From Actinoallomurus iriomotensis (GTDB lineage: Bacteria > Actinomycetota > Actinomycetes > Streptosporangiales > Streptosporangiaceae), in assembly GCF_030269445.1 (NCBI RefSeq), contig NZ_BSTJ01000016.1, positions 62,001 to 126,000 of the forward strand: DNA of 64,000 bases. Reading direction: 5' to 3'. The number at the start of each line of letters is the position of its first letter. Position 1 is the stretch's first letter. Under the pieces are notes generated by a model. It made no database searches and had not been told where the DNA came from. It saw only the letters and a list, made by a program, of their open reading frames with translations. Both the position numbers and the translations under genes were made by a program. This document shows, piece by piece, positions 42,871 through 51,651 of this stretch.

Positions 42871-43668
42871 TCACACCTTGCGCCACTGGGGCGTCCAGGC
42901 CCCGTCCTCGACGACGTAGTCGCCGAACAGCGCCGGCGCCTCACGCCGCATCACCTCGGCGACCTTGCCGAACAGCAGGCGGATCTCCTCTTCGGCGCCG
43001 GGGGCCGTGCGGGCCTCGATCACGTGCCGCAGCGTACGGACGTTCGCCGTCCAGACCAGGCCGGTCGCCACGCCCTCGGGCGCGAAGCGGCGCATGAAGC
43101 TCGTCTTGTGTTTCTTCTCCTTGAACGGGACGCCCTCGTCGTCGAGCCCGAAGTGCTCGGCCATCCAGCCCTGGAACTCCTCCATCTGGGACAGGAGCGC
43201 CGTGGCGCGCTTCATCAGCTCGTCGTCCTCGCGCGCCCACTCGGGGAACCAGAACGGGATGTCCTGCAGCCGCACGAACCGCAGCGACTCCTGGGAGATG
43301 GCCACACCCGGCCGGTGACGGGCCAGCTCGTGGGTCAGGACCCGGCTCACGTTGTGCAGCACGAAGGAGAAGCTGACGTGCTCCAGCACCGAGCCGTGCA
43401 GGCTGCGCAGGATGTTCTCCAGGTAGGCCATCTGGTCGGTGCGGACCTTCGTGACGTTCGGGTTGAGCCCCGGCTCCCACGACCGGTAGCAGAGCCGGCC
43501 GGCGAACTCGGCGAGGTTCTGCGGGTCGTTCAGCTCCGTGTCGAGGTCGCCGCGGTCCAGCCGCTCGAGCCACGCCGTGCCGCCCACGTCGGCGAGGTAG
43601 CGGGCGACCTCGTCGTAGTCGAGCTCGGGACGGGCGACCAGGTGGACCTCGGGTTCGACACTCTTCAT
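42871..43668 (-). CDS. Second ThyX-family protein (divergent paralogue)
   Basis: A 265-residue ThyX-like protein. Its signature RHRPGVAISQESLRF (117-131) keeps the RHR, the S and the SxR core but has Gln where the canonical motif has Asn and lacks the Glu-Tyr pattern around it. FEHVS-like is present as LEHVSFSF. Overall similarity to the neighbouring thyX is limited to the core, so it is an old paralogue rather than a recent copy. It could form a hetero-oligomer with the downstream ThyX, have a related flavin chemistry, or be a back-up enzyme. ATG chosen; TTG 43677 would add three residues. Confidence 0.85.
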   Translation of the reverse strand: MKSVEPEVHLVARPELDYDEVARYLADVGGTAWLERLDRGDLDTELNDPQNLAEFAGRLCYRSWEPGLNPNVTKVRTDQMAYLENILRSLHGSVLEHVSFSFVLHNVSRVLTHELARHRPGVAISQESLRFVRLQDIPFWFPEWAREDDELMKRATALLSQMEEFQGWMAEHFGLDDEGVPFKEKKHKTSFMRRFAPEGVATGLVWTANVRTLRHVIEARTAPGAEEEIRLLFGKVAEVMRREAPALFGDYVVEDGAWTPQWRKV

Positions 43669-43793
43669 GAAACCCAAGCCTAGAACGGTCCACCGGCGGC
43701 GCGCCGAGCGACACCGGCAGGGGTGTAATGCGCATTCAGTACGGACATTCCTGGCAGGTATAAAGGGAGGAGTACCTGTCCTCAGGAGGGCCT

Positions 43794-44297
43794 GTGACGG
43801 AGAGCACGATCACCAGGACCGGCGCGTACCGACCACGGGCCATCAGCTTCCTCAAGGTTCATGAGGCGGCCGGCTGGCGGCTGAAGTTCTACGGCATCAC
43901 GGTGAACGGGGGCCCGCTCCGGCCCGAGCTCGTCACGGTCGGCGAGGCCCTCGTGCCCTCGGTGCTGCCGCACCCGGCCGTGCACAACGGCGGCGGCGAC
44001 CCGCACGACAGCGACCGGTACGGCGTCGGCTTCGTGATCCTCCACGACGCGAAGGACTACGCCTTCGCCCTGTTCGACTGGTGGGCCGGCGAGAACGAGA
44101 TCCACCAGCGGGTGTACTCCGCCCTGCCGACGCGGCTCGGCGCGATGCGGCCGCATCCGACGCTCGCGATCGGCTGCGTGTGGGAGCTGGCCGTCACCGA
44201 CTTCGAACGGCGCGCCTGGCTCGAACACGTGCTCTCCCGGCCCGGCGGACCCGACATCGAGGGCTACCTCGCCGCCCGTTTCCAGGGCGAAGTGTGA
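43794..44297 (+). CDS. Conserved hypothetical protein coupled to a molybdopterin oxidoreductase
   Basis: A 167-residue soluble protein that I do not recognise. It starts TITRTGAYRPRAISFLKVHE and has GVGFVILHDAKDYAFALFDW, WAGENEIHQRVYSALPTRLG and a VWELAVTDFERRAWLEHVL helix. The GTG start follows AGGAGGG at a good distance. Its last codon overlaps the GTG of the molybdopterin oxidoreductase (GTGA), suggesting the two proteins are made together, perhaps as accessory and enzyme; similar pairs are seen in other actinomycetes as far as I remember. Confidence 0.75.
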   Translation: MTESTITRTGAYRPRAISFLKVHEAAGWRLKFYGITVNGGPLRPELVTVGEALVPSVLPHPAVHNGGGDPHDSDRYGVGFVILHDAKDYAFALFDWWAGENEIHQRVYSALPTRLGAMRPHPTLAIGCVWELAVTDFERRAWLEHVLSRPGGPDIEGYLAARFQGEV

Positions 44298-46321
44298 AGA
44301 CGACCGTCGGAGCCTGCCCGCTCGACTGCCCGGACGCCTGCTCCTGGCTGGTGACCGTGGACGACGACGGCACGGCCGTGAAGCTGCGCGGCAACCCCGC
44401 CCACCCGGTGACGCGCGGCGCGCTGTGCGTGAAGGTCAACCGCTACCTCGAGCAGACCGCGGCCCCCGACCGGATCCTGCACCCGATGCGGCGCGTCGGC
44501 CGCAAGGGCGAGGGCCGGTTCGAGCGGATCGGCTGGGACGAGGCTCTCGACGAGATCGCCGGCCGGCTCGGCGACATCATGCACGAGTACGACGGCCAGG
44601 CGATCTGGCCGTTCCACGGCACCGGGTCGCTGGGGTACGTCCAGGGGATGGAGGGCTTCGCGGGCCGCCGGTTCTTCAACGTGCTCGGCGCCTCGGTGCA
44701 CGAGCCCACCATCTGCTCGCCCGCGGGCAGCGCCGGCCTGAAGTACACCCTGGGCACCTCCGGCGGCATGGACCCGGAGGACTTCGCCCGGTCGAAACTG
44801 ATCCTGCTCTGGGGCACCAACCCGCTGACCAGCGGTCACCACTTCTGGAAGTCCGTGCAGGACGCCCGCCTCGACGGGGCGTACGTCGTGGCCATCGACC
44901 CGGTGCGCACCCGCACCGCCCAGCAGGCCGACGAGCACCTGGCCCCGATGCCGGGCACCGACGCCGCGCTCGCCCTCGGCCTGCTGCACGTGATCGTGCG
45001 CATGGGCGCGCACGACCAGGCCTACATCGACGCGCACACGCTCGGCTGGGACGAGTTCCGCGCCCGCATCGAGGAGTTCCCGCCCGACCTGGTCGCCAAG
45101 ATCACCGGGCTGCCCGAGGAGCGGATCGTCGCGCTCGGCGAACGCATCGCGCGGACCCGGCCGACCGCGATCCGCGCGACGCAGGGCCTCCAGCGGCACG
45201 CCGGCGGCGGCATGGCGCTGCGCACGCTCGCCTGCCTGCCCGGCGTGACCGGCGACTGGGCGCTGCCGGGCGGCGGGCTGTGCTACTCCACGAGCGGCCA
45301 CTTCAAGCTGAACCTGCCCAAGCTGGTGCGGATCGACCTGCTGCCGCACCCGGTGCGCAGCCTCACCATGACCCGGCTCGGCGAAGGGCTGCTCGAGGTG
45401 GACGATCCGCCGGTGAAGGCGCTCTTCGTCATCGCGGCCAACCCGGTCGGCAGCAACCCCGCCCAGAACAAGGTACGGCGCGGGCTGTCCCGTGAGGACC
45501 TGTTCACCGTGGTCCTGGAGCACTTCCCCACCGACACCACCGACTACGCCGACATCGTGCTGCCGGCCACGATGCAGCCCGAGCACCTCGACGTCATCGC
45601 CGGGTACGGGCATCTCTACCTGGTCTGGAACGAGCCCGCCGCCGCCCCGCCCGGCGAGTGCCTGTCCACCTCCGAGACGTTCCGGCGGCTCGCCCGGCGC
45701 ATGGGCCTGACCGAGCCGAGCCTGTACGCCTCCGACGAGGAGCTCGTACGGGACCTGCTCGACTCGCCGCACCCCTGGCTGGAGGGCGTCACCGTGGAGC
45801 GGCTGCGGGAGGAGGGGTTCGTCCGGCTGAACGTCGACCGGCCCTTCCTGCCGTTCGCCGAGGGCTTCCCGACGTCCTCGGGGCGGCTGGAGTTCTACTC
45901 CCAGCGCGCCACCCGCCTGGGGCTGGACCCGCTGCCCGCCTTCACCCCGCACGCCGACTCCGGCGGGGGCCTCGTGCTCATCTCCGCGGCGCCCCACCAC
46001 TTCCTCAACACGACCTTCGGCAACAACCCCGAGCTGCGGCGGCGGGCCGGCGGGCCGGTGATCGTCCTGCATCCGGACGACGCCGCCGCGCGGGGCATCG
46101 CCGACGGCGCCGCGGTCCGCGTGCACAACGCGCGGGGCGCGTTCGAGGCCACGGCGGAGGTCTCGGACCGCGTACGCCCCGGCGTGGCGGCCACCACCAA
46201 GGGTCGCTGGGCGAAGTTCACCGGCGGTACCACGGTGAACGCGACGATCGACGAACGCGACTCGGACATGGGCCACGGCGCGGTCTTCCATGACAACCGT
46301 GTCGAGGTTGATCTTGCCTGA
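44294..46321 (+). CDS. Molybdopterin-dependent oxidoreductase (formate dehydrogenase/DMSO reductase family)
   Basis: A 675-residue molybdopterin enzyme. An N-terminal [4Fe-4S] site is formed by C8, C12, C16 and C45 (ACPLDCPDAC ... GALCVK). The catalytic region includes FHGTGSLGYVQGMEGFAGRR, LILLWGTNPLTSGHHFW, VAIDPVRTRTAQQADEHLA and a C-terminal molydopterin dinucleotide-binding domain (VIVLHPDDAAARGIADGAAV). No signal peptide; probably cytoplasmic. The substrate is unknown; similar stand-alone actinomycete proteins are annotated as oxidoreductases or biotin sulfoxide-type enzymes. It overlaps the preceding gene by GTGA. Confidence 0.93.
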   Translation: MKTTVGACPLDCPDACSWLVTVDDDGTAVKLRGNPAHPVTRGALCVKVNRYLEQTAAPDRILHPMRRVGRKGEGRFERIGWDEALDEIAGRLGDIMHEYDGQAIWPFHGTGSLGYVQGMEGFAGRRFFNVLGASVHEPTICSPAGSAGLKYTLGTSGGMDPEDFARSKLILLWGTNPLTSGHHFWKSVQDARLDGAYVVAIDPVRTRTAQQADEHLAPMPGTDAALALGLLHVIVRMGAHDQAYIDAHTLGWDEFRARIEEFPPDLVAKITGLPEERIVALGERIARTRPTAIRATQGLQRHAGGGMALRTLACLPGVTGDWALPGGGLCYSTSGHFKLNLPKLVRIDLLPHPVRSLTMTRLGEGLLEVDDPPVKALFVIAANPVGSNPAQNKVRRGLSREDLFTVVLEHFPTDTTDYADIVLPATMQPEHLDVIAGYGHLYLVWNEPAAAPPGECLSTSETFRRLARRMGLTEPSLYASDEELVRDLLDSPHPWLEGVTVERLREEGFVRLNVDRPFLPFAEGFPTSSGRLEFYSQRATRLGLDPLPAFTPHADSGGGLVLISAAPHHFLNTTFGNNPELRRRAGGPVIVLHPDDAAARGIADGAAVRVHNARGAFEATAEVSDRVRPGVAATTKGRWAKFTGGTTVNATIDERDSDMGHGAVFHDNRVEVDLA

Positions 46322-46449
46322 TATTTCCTGATATCTCCGGTGGATCCTGCCCGCCGCGGCCTGCCACCGGCACACGTCATCGCTGAACCGATCAAGACAG
46401 GCGACGTACGGGTATTGGCCTGTACTGATCATCGGTCGATCGGAGCGTG

Positions 46450-47169
46450 ATGACGACCCGCGAAGCGGTATGCACGGACCTGGGCGACGCCCTGCCTCTG
46501 TCCCCCGGCTACATCGAGACCTTCTACCGGCCCTTCGTCGAGGGCGGCGGGGTACGGTCGCTCGTCCGGTCGATCCTGGCGGACGAGAGCCGTCTCGCCT
46601 GGTGCGCCGCGAACGGCTACCGGCACCACAACGACTTCACCAAGGTGGTGCTCGCGGTCTCGCCCGCCGGACGAAAGCTCGTGTGGCACGAGTGGCGGCA
46701 GCGGCAGCCCTGGGTGGACGGCGACTACCACAACCATCGCTGGGACTTCGTGTCCTACCTCGCCGCCGGCGAGCTGGAGCTGTCGGAGTACGAGGAGGAT
46801 CCGGACGGCCCGCTCGCCGTGAGCCACTACCGCTACGAGTCCCCCGGATCCCGCGCGGAGTACGTCCTGCGGCTGGCCGGCCCCGCCCGGCTGCGCGAGG
46901 TGCGGCGCAAGAAGGTCGCGGCCGGCGAGTACTACCACCAGCCGTACCCGATCGTGCACAACGCCGCGTCGATGGCACGGGGCACCAGCACGCTGATCGT
47001 GCAGGGCGAGGTGGCCGCCGCCGCGACCGACGTCTACCTGCCCGGAGCGGGCGAGGAGCGGCTGGACCGCGCCGCGCCGCGACTCTCACCCACCGACCTG
47101 CGGACGCTGCTGGAGGAGTTCCACGACCGCCTCGGCGGCGGGGAGGACCGGCCCGGGGGCGGTCTCTGA
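46450..47169 (+). CDS. Cupin-like protein of unknown function
   Basis: A 239-residue soluble protein with a probable cupin/cysteine-dioxygenase-like fold: KLVWHEWRQRQPWVDGDYHN followed by HRWDFVSYLAAGELELSEYE has the two histidines H-x-H and a beta-barrel pattern, and AGEYYHQPYPIVHNAASMAR gives another His. Metal binding is plausible, but the reaction is unknown. GGAG lies 4 bases before ATG 46450; a GTG one codon earlier is possible. It ends inside a terminator hairpin, opposite the trp gene. Confidence 0.7.
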   Translation: MTTREAVCTDLGDALPLSPGYIETFYRPFVEGGGVRSLVRSILADESRLAWCAANGYRHHNDFTKVVLAVSPAGRKLVWHEWRQRQPWVDGDYHNHRWDFVSYLAAGELELSEYEEDPDGPLAVSHYRYESPGSRAEYVLRLAGPARLREVRRKKVAAGEYYHQPYPIVHNAASMARGTSTLIVQGEVAAAATDVYLPGAGEERLDRAAPRLSPTDLRTLLEEFHDRLGGGEDRPGGGL

Positions 47170-47183
47170 GAGACCCCCCGGGC
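47151..47183. terminator. Hairpin with the stop codon in its loop
   Basis: GCCCGGGGGCGGTCTC pairs with GAGACCCCCCGGGC (two-base bulge); the TGA of the cupin-like gene forms the loop. It lies between two convergent genes and can serve both. Confidence 0.6.
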
Positions 47184-47195
47184 GGTCCGCACGGC

Positions 47196-49352
47196 TCACC
47201 GCCGTCCGGCGCGGCACATCTCCAGGACGTTGGTGATGATCCGGTGCCCGGTCTCGCCGGTGGCGGTGAGGATCGACTCGGGGTGGAACTGCACCGCCCA
47301 GCGCCGGCGGGCCGGGTCCTCGATCGCCATGACGACGTCGTCCAGCGTCGCCGTCACCTCGAACGCCGCTCCGACCTGCTCCCGCGTGGTGTGCAACGAG
47401 TGGTAGCGCGCCGCGGTGAACTCCGCGGGCAGGCCGGCGAACAGGCGGCCGCCCTCCACCGCGACGCGGCCGGGCTTGCCGTGCGCGGGCTCGGGCAGCA
47501 GGGAGAGCTCGCCCCCGGCGTGCTCGACCATGCCCTGCAGGCCGAGGCACACGCCGAAGACCGGCAGGTCGCGGGCGTAGACGGCGTCGAGCAGGCCGGC
47601 CGTGTCGAAATCCGCGGGCCGGCCGGGGCCCGGCGAGAGCACGACGAGGTCCGGCCGGATCTCGTCCAGCATCTTGTCGGGGAAGCCGAACCGCAGCGTC
47701 GTCACGTCGGCGCCCTGCTGGCGGAAGTAGTCGGCCAGGGTGTTGACGAAGGAGTCCTGGTGGTCCACGAGCAGCACCCGCAGGCCCTCGCCCGCCTGGG
47801 CGCGCCCGGCCTTCGCCTCCCCCTCGGCGTCCTCCACCGGGGACAGAGCGGCGATCAGGGCACGCGCCTTGAGGTAGGTCTCGCGCTCCTCCGCGTCGGG
47901 GTCGGAGTCGTACAGCAGGGTGGCCCCGGCGCGCACGGCCGCGACGCCGTCACGGATCTGCGCGGTGCGCAGCGTCAGGCCGGTGTTCATCGAACCGTCG
48001 AACCCGATGCAGCCGACCGCGCCGCCGTACCAGCGCCGCGGCGTCTCCTCGTGGTCCTCGATGAACTGCATCGCCCAGGTCTTGGGTGCGCCGGTCACCG
48101 TGACCGCCCACATGTGCGTCAGGAACGCGTCGAGCGCGTCGTACCCGGGCCGCAGCCGCCCCTCGATGTGGTCGACGGTGTGGATCAGCCGGGAGTACAT
48201 CTCGATCTGCCGGCGGCCGATCACCTTGACGCTGCCGGGCACGCAGACCCGCGACTTGTCGTTGCGGTCGACGTCGGTGCACATCGTCAGCTCCGACTCG
48301 TCCTTGGCGGAGTTGAGCAGCTCACGGATGTTGTCGGCGTCTTCCAGCGGGTCGCCGCCGCGCCGGATGGTGCCGGAGATCGGGCACGTCTCAACCCGGT
48401 CGCCGGTGACGCGCACGAACATCTCCGGCGAGGCACCGACGAGGAACTCGCCCTCGCCCAGGTTGAAGAAGAACTCGTACGGCGCCGGGTTGGTGACCCG
48501 CAGCCGCTCGAAGAACGCCGCCGGCGACGGGCACGGGCCGTACATGACGTGGCCGGGCACGACCTCGAACAGGTCGCCGCGGACGAACTTCTCCTTGGCC
48601 GCGCGCACCACCTCGGCGTACGCGCCGGGCTCGGGCTGCGGCGGGAGCTCACGCGGCCGCGGCGCCGGCGTGGACTCGGTCCGCCGCGGCAGGCCCCGGG
48701 TGCTGACGCCGCCGACCTCGAAGTCGTAGGACATCCGCGCCGAGGTCTCGCGCTTGCGGTCCACCACGATCATCTCGTCGGCGAGGTGGAGGACGAGGTC
48801 GCGCTGGTCGGCCGGGCGCTCGATGGCGAGGCGGATCGGCTCGAACTGGAACGCCAGGTCGTAGCCGAACGCGCCGTACAGGCCGAGGTGCGGGTCGGGC
48901 CCGGCGAACAGGTCGCAGACGGCGCGCAGCGCGGTGAAGACCGTGGGCCGGCGGCTGCGCTCCTCCTCGGCGACGACCTCGTCGGAGGAGGGGACGAAGA
49001 CCTCGACGCCGCCGGGGACCTCGGCGGGCTCGCCGGTCCTGGCCACGGCCGACGAGACGGCCGGGAGCAGGACCTCCCCGCGCTCGTTGAGGGCCCGTAC
49101 GGTCAGGCGGCGTCCGCGCGCGACGATCTCCAGGCAGGGGTCGACGTAGGCCATGTGCCAGCGGCTGTACCGGCCGGGGTACTCCATGCCGGAGCTGAGC
49201 ACGCCGCCCCGGCGGGTGCCCACCGCCTCGACCAGCGCGTCCAGCGCGTCGCTCTTACGCGCCGGGTCAACGGGCGTGTCGGTACGGACGACCCGTAGGC
49301 CGCCCGCCGTCGTATAGTCCGTCGTCGTCTCCACGATCGGCCCTTCGATCAT
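47196..49352 (-). CDS. trpE: Anthranilate synthase, fused TrpE-TrpG
   Basis: A 718-residue fusion of the chorismate-using component (~1-515) and a class I glutamine amidotransferase (~525-718, with VFGVCLGLQG, C602, and VQFHPES). It converts chorismate and glutamine to anthranilate for tryptophan synthesis. N-terminal SSGMEYPGRYSRW and FFNLGEGEFLVGASPEMFVR, CPISGTIRRGGD and SLRSTSV-like core segments are typical. Fused forms are known from rhizobia and some actinomycetes. The leader with three Trp codons and a terminator upstream shows that it is controlled by tryptophan supply. ATG start. Confidence 0.95.
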   Translation of the reverse strand: MIEGPIVETTTDYTTAGGLRVVRTDTPVDPARKSDALDALVEAVGTRRGGVLSSGMEYPGRYSRWHMAYVDPCLEIVARGRRLTVRALNERGEVLLPAVSSAVARTGEPAEVPGGVEVFVPSSDEVVAEEERSRRPTVFTALRAVCDLFAGPDPHLGLYGAFGYDLAFQFEPIRLAIERPADQRDLVLHLADEMIVVDRKRETSARMSYDFEVGGVSTRGLPRRTESTPAPRPRELPPQPEPGAYAEVVRAAKEKFVRGDLFEVVPGHVMYGPCPSPAAFFERLRVTNPAPYEFFFNLGEGEFLVGASPEMFVRVTGDRVETCPISGTIRRGGDPLEDADNIRELLNSAKDESELTMCTDVDRNDKSRVCVPGSVKVIGRRQIEMYSRLIHTVDHIEGRLRPGYDALDAFLTHMWAVTVTGAPKTWAMQFIEDHEETPRRWYGGAVGCIGFDGSMNTGLTLRTAQIRDGVAAVRAGATLLYDSDPDAEERETYLKARALIAALSPVEDAEGEAKAGRAQAGEGLRVLLVDHQDSFVNTLADYFRQQGADVTTLRFGFPDKMLDEIRPDLVVLSPGPGRPADFDTAGLLDAVYARDLPVFGVCLGLQGMVEHAGGELSLLPEPAHGKPGRVAVEGGRLFAGLPAEFTAARYHSLHTTREQVGAAFEVTATLDDVVMAIEDPARRRWAVQFHPESILTATGETGHRIITNVLEMCRAGRR

Positions 49353-49380
49353 TCAGGCCCTCGTCGGCGGAAACGAGAAA

Positions 49381-49403
49381 CGACCGCCGGACGAGGGCGG
49401 TCG
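49381..49403 (-). terminator. Intrinsic terminator of the trp attenuator
   Basis: A perfect 8-bp stem (CGACCGCC / GGCGGTCG, 7-base loop) is followed on the minus strand by TTTCTCGTTT, a true T-rich tract. It lies 28 bases before trpE. Folding is predicted to depend on whether the ribosome stalls at the Trp codons of the leader. Confidence 0.88.
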
Positions 49404-49436
49404 CTGCGGTGTCCGAGAACGCGAAACCCGCGCCGC

Positions 49437-49478
49437 CTAGCGGCGCCACCACCACTGCTGCCTGGCCGGGGTTCGCAT
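49437..49478 (-). CDS. trpL: trp leader peptide
   Basis: A 13-residue peptide MRTPARQQWWWRR with three consecutive Trp codons. Its stop codon is the loop of a 7-bp hairpin GCGCCGC-TAG-GCGGCGC. TAATCT sits 6 bases before the ATG as a -10 box, so the transcript probably starts at the ATG itself (leaderless leader). After the stop, GGCGG can pair with the CCGCC of the terminator stem, providing an antiterminator. Control of trpE by Trp-tRNA supply follows. Confidence 0.9.
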   Translation of the reverse strand: MRTPARQQWWWRR

Positions 49479-49688
49479 GGCACGAGATTACCCCGTGAGC
49501 GGGGCGGCGCGCCAGCCGGTCCGCTCCGTGAGCACGGACAACGGCCCAGATGAGGGGACGAAACGTCCAAAGAGACGCGTAGCCGAGACCGAACCGAGAC
49601 CCGTCCTTCCTTAAATCTTCTGCGGACGATTCGGCCGCCCGGAAGGTACCCCGGCGCGGCTCCCCATTGACGTACGCGAGGAGGACCG

Positions 49689-49964
49689 TTGGCCGACGCA
49701 GAGCCCGGACCACGCCGGAGTGACCGCAGTCCCTGGAACTGGCTGCTCATCCTCCCGGTCGTCGTTCCCCTGTTGACGTTCCTCTTCAACAAGGACAAGC
49801 CGCGACTGGCCGGTTTTCCGTTCTTCTACTGGATGCAGTTCGCGTTCATCGTCCTCGGCGTCGGCTGCACGACGATCGTCTACCTCATGACGCGACGCCC
49901 GTCGGGCGGCGCGGACGTCTCCGCGTCCTCCGCGTCCTCCGCGGCCGAGACGAAGGAGGACTGA
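49689..49964 (+). CDS. DUF3311 membrane protein, partner of MctP
   Basis: A 91-residue membrane protein with two helices: WLLILPVVVPLLTFLF, then PFFYWMQFAFIVLGVGCTTIVYLM shown here in two parts. It matches DUF3311, whose members are nearly always encoded directly before an SSS-family monocarboxylate symporter and may be a subunit of it. The TTG start has GGAGG 4 bases upstream. Four bases separate it from mctP. Confidence 0.9.
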   Translation: MADAEPGPRRSDRSPWNWLLILPVVVPLLTFLFNKDKPRLAGFPFFYWMQFAFIVLGVGCTTIVYLMTRRPSGGADVSASSASSAAETKED

Positions 49965-49967
49965 CCG

Positions 49968-51593
49968 ATGTCCGGCAGGCACACCACCGAACTCGTCATC
50001 TTCATCGTCCTCTTCCTGATCGTCAGCGCGATGGGCTTCGTCGCCGCCCGCTGGCGGCGGCCCACCACCATGCAGAGCCTGGACGAGTGGGGCCTGGGCG
50101 GCCGCAGCTTCGGCTCGTGGATCACCTGGTTCCTCGTCGGCGGCGACCTGTACACCGCCTACACCTTCGTCGCGGTGCCCGCGCTGGTGTTCGGCGCCGG
50201 CGCGGCCGGCTTCTACGCCGTGCCGTACACGATCGTCGTGTACCCGCTGGTGTTCCTCGTGCTGATCCGGCTCTGGTCGGTCTCGCACGTCCACGGCTTC
50301 GTCACGCCGGCCGACTTCGTACGGGCCCGGTTCGGGTCCTCGACGCTCGCGCTGCTCGTCGCGATCACCGGCATCGTCGCGACCATGCCCTACATCGCCC
50401 TGCAGCTCGTCGGCATCCAGGCGACGCTGGAGGCGATGGGCGTGAAGGGCCACTGGCCGCTGATCATCGCGTTCGCCATCCTCGCGGCGTACACCTACCA
50501 GTCGGGCCTGCGCGCGCCGGCGCTGATCGCGTTCGTCAAGGACCTGCTGATCTACGTCGTGATCCTCGTCGCGATCTTCTACATCCCGCACAAGCTGGGC
50601 GGCTGGAGCCACATCTTCGGCGCGGCGCAGGCCAAGTTCGACAAGACGCCCGCCCCGACGGACGGGACCCTGCTGAACCACAACAACCAGCTGAACTACG
50701 CCATGCTGGCGCTCGGCTCCGCCCTCGCGCTGTTCCTGTACCCGCACAGCGTCACCGGCGTGCTGGCCAGCAAGAACCGCAACGTCATCAAGCGGAACAT
50801 GGCGGCCCTGCCGGCGTACAGCTTCCTGCTCGGCCTGATCGCGCTGCTCGGCTTCATGGCGATCGCCGGCGGCATCAAGCCGGTCGCCGGGGGCAACGGC
50901 AAGCCGGACGGCAACACGGTGGTGCCGCTGCTGTTCGACCACGTCTTCCCGAGCTGGTTCACCGGCGTGGCGTACGCCGCGATCGGCATCGGCGCGCTGG
51001 TGCCCGCCGCGATCATGTCGATCGCCGCGGCGAACCTGTTCACGCGCAACATCTACAAGGAGTACTTCCGGCGGGACGCGACCCCGTCGGAGGAGGCCAC
51101 GGTCAGCAAGCTCGCCTCCCTCGTCGTCAAGATCGGCGCGGTGCTGGCCATCCTGCTGCTGGATCCGCAGTTCTCCATCGACCTGCAGCTGATCGGCGGC
51201 GTCATCATCCTGCAGACCCTGCCCTCGGTCGCGCTCGGCCTGGTCACCCGCTGGTTCCACCGCGGCGGCCTGATCGCGGGCTGGGTGGCCGGCATGGCGG
51301 CGGGCATGTGGATGCTCTACCGCATCCCCAACCCGGCCACCAAGAAGCTGCACTTCGGCGGCTCGGCCTACCCGCTGAGCGACATCGGCATCGACACCAA
51401 GATGACGGTGTACGTCGGCGCGATCGCCCTGGCGATCAACCTGATCGTCGCGGTGCTGGCGACGGTGCTGCTGCGGGCCCTGCGCACCGCCGACGGCGTC
51501 GACATCACCCGCGCCGACGACTATGTCGCCGACGAGGGCGACCCGAAGGTCGTCCAGGGCACCCGCGAGGTCGAGGAGGGCCTCGCCACCTGA
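49968..51593 (+). CDS. mctP: Monocarboxylate uptake symporter (SSS family)
   Basis: A 541-residue sodium:solute symporter with about thirteen membrane helices. The first segments EWGLGGRSFGSWITWFLVGG and DLYTAYTFVAVPALVFG, the QSGLRAPALIAFVKDLLIY core and the LVPAAIMSIAAANLFTRNIY sodium-site helix are typical of MctP/ActP-like carriers for pyruvate, lactate and related acids. It follows the DUF3311 partner. The C-terminal ~30 residues are acidic and cytoplasmic. A hairpin terminator follows. Confidence 0.93.
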   Translation: MSGRHTTELVIFIVLFLIVSAMGFVAARWRRPTTMQSLDEWGLGGRSFGSWITWFLVGGDLYTAYTFVAVPALVFGAGAAGFYAVPYTIVVYPLVFLVLIRLWSVSHVHGFVTPADFVRARFGSSTLALLVAITGIVATMPYIALQLVGIQATLEAMGVKGHWPLIIAFAILAAYTYQSGLRAPALIAFVKDLLIYVVILVAIFYIPHKLGGWSHIFGAAQAKFDKTPAPTDGTLLNHNNQLNYAMLALGSALALFLYPHSVTGVLASKNRNVIKRNMAALPAYSFLLGLIALLGFMAIAGGIKPVAGGNGKPDGNTVVPLLFDHVFPSWFTGVAYAAIGIGALVPAAIMSIAAANLFTRNIYKEYFRRDATPSEEATVSKLASLVVKIGAVLAILLLDPQFSIDLQLIGGVIILQTLPSVALGLVTRWFHRGGLIAGWVAGMAAGMWMLYRIPNPATKKLHFGGSAYPLSDIGIDTKMTVYVGAIALAINLIVAVLATVLLRALRTADGVDITRADDYVADEGDPKVVQGTREVEEGLAT

Positions 51594-51600
51594 GCGGACA

Positions 51601-51634
51601 GCGGCGGCCCGGCGATCTCCCGCCGGGCCGCCGC
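51601..51634. terminator. Strong hairpin between mctP and tetR
   Basis: A perfect 14-bp stem (GCGGCGGCCCGGCG / CGCCGGGCCGCCGC) with a 6-base loop lies between two convergent genes, 8 bases after the mctP stop. Confidence 0.75.
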
Positions 51635-51651
51635 TTCGACGACGGCCGGGG

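Noticed and set aside
49267-49713. Longer minus-strand frame covering the trp leader region
   Set aside because: It runs through the leader, terminator and upstream promoter in another frame and has no natural protein composition.
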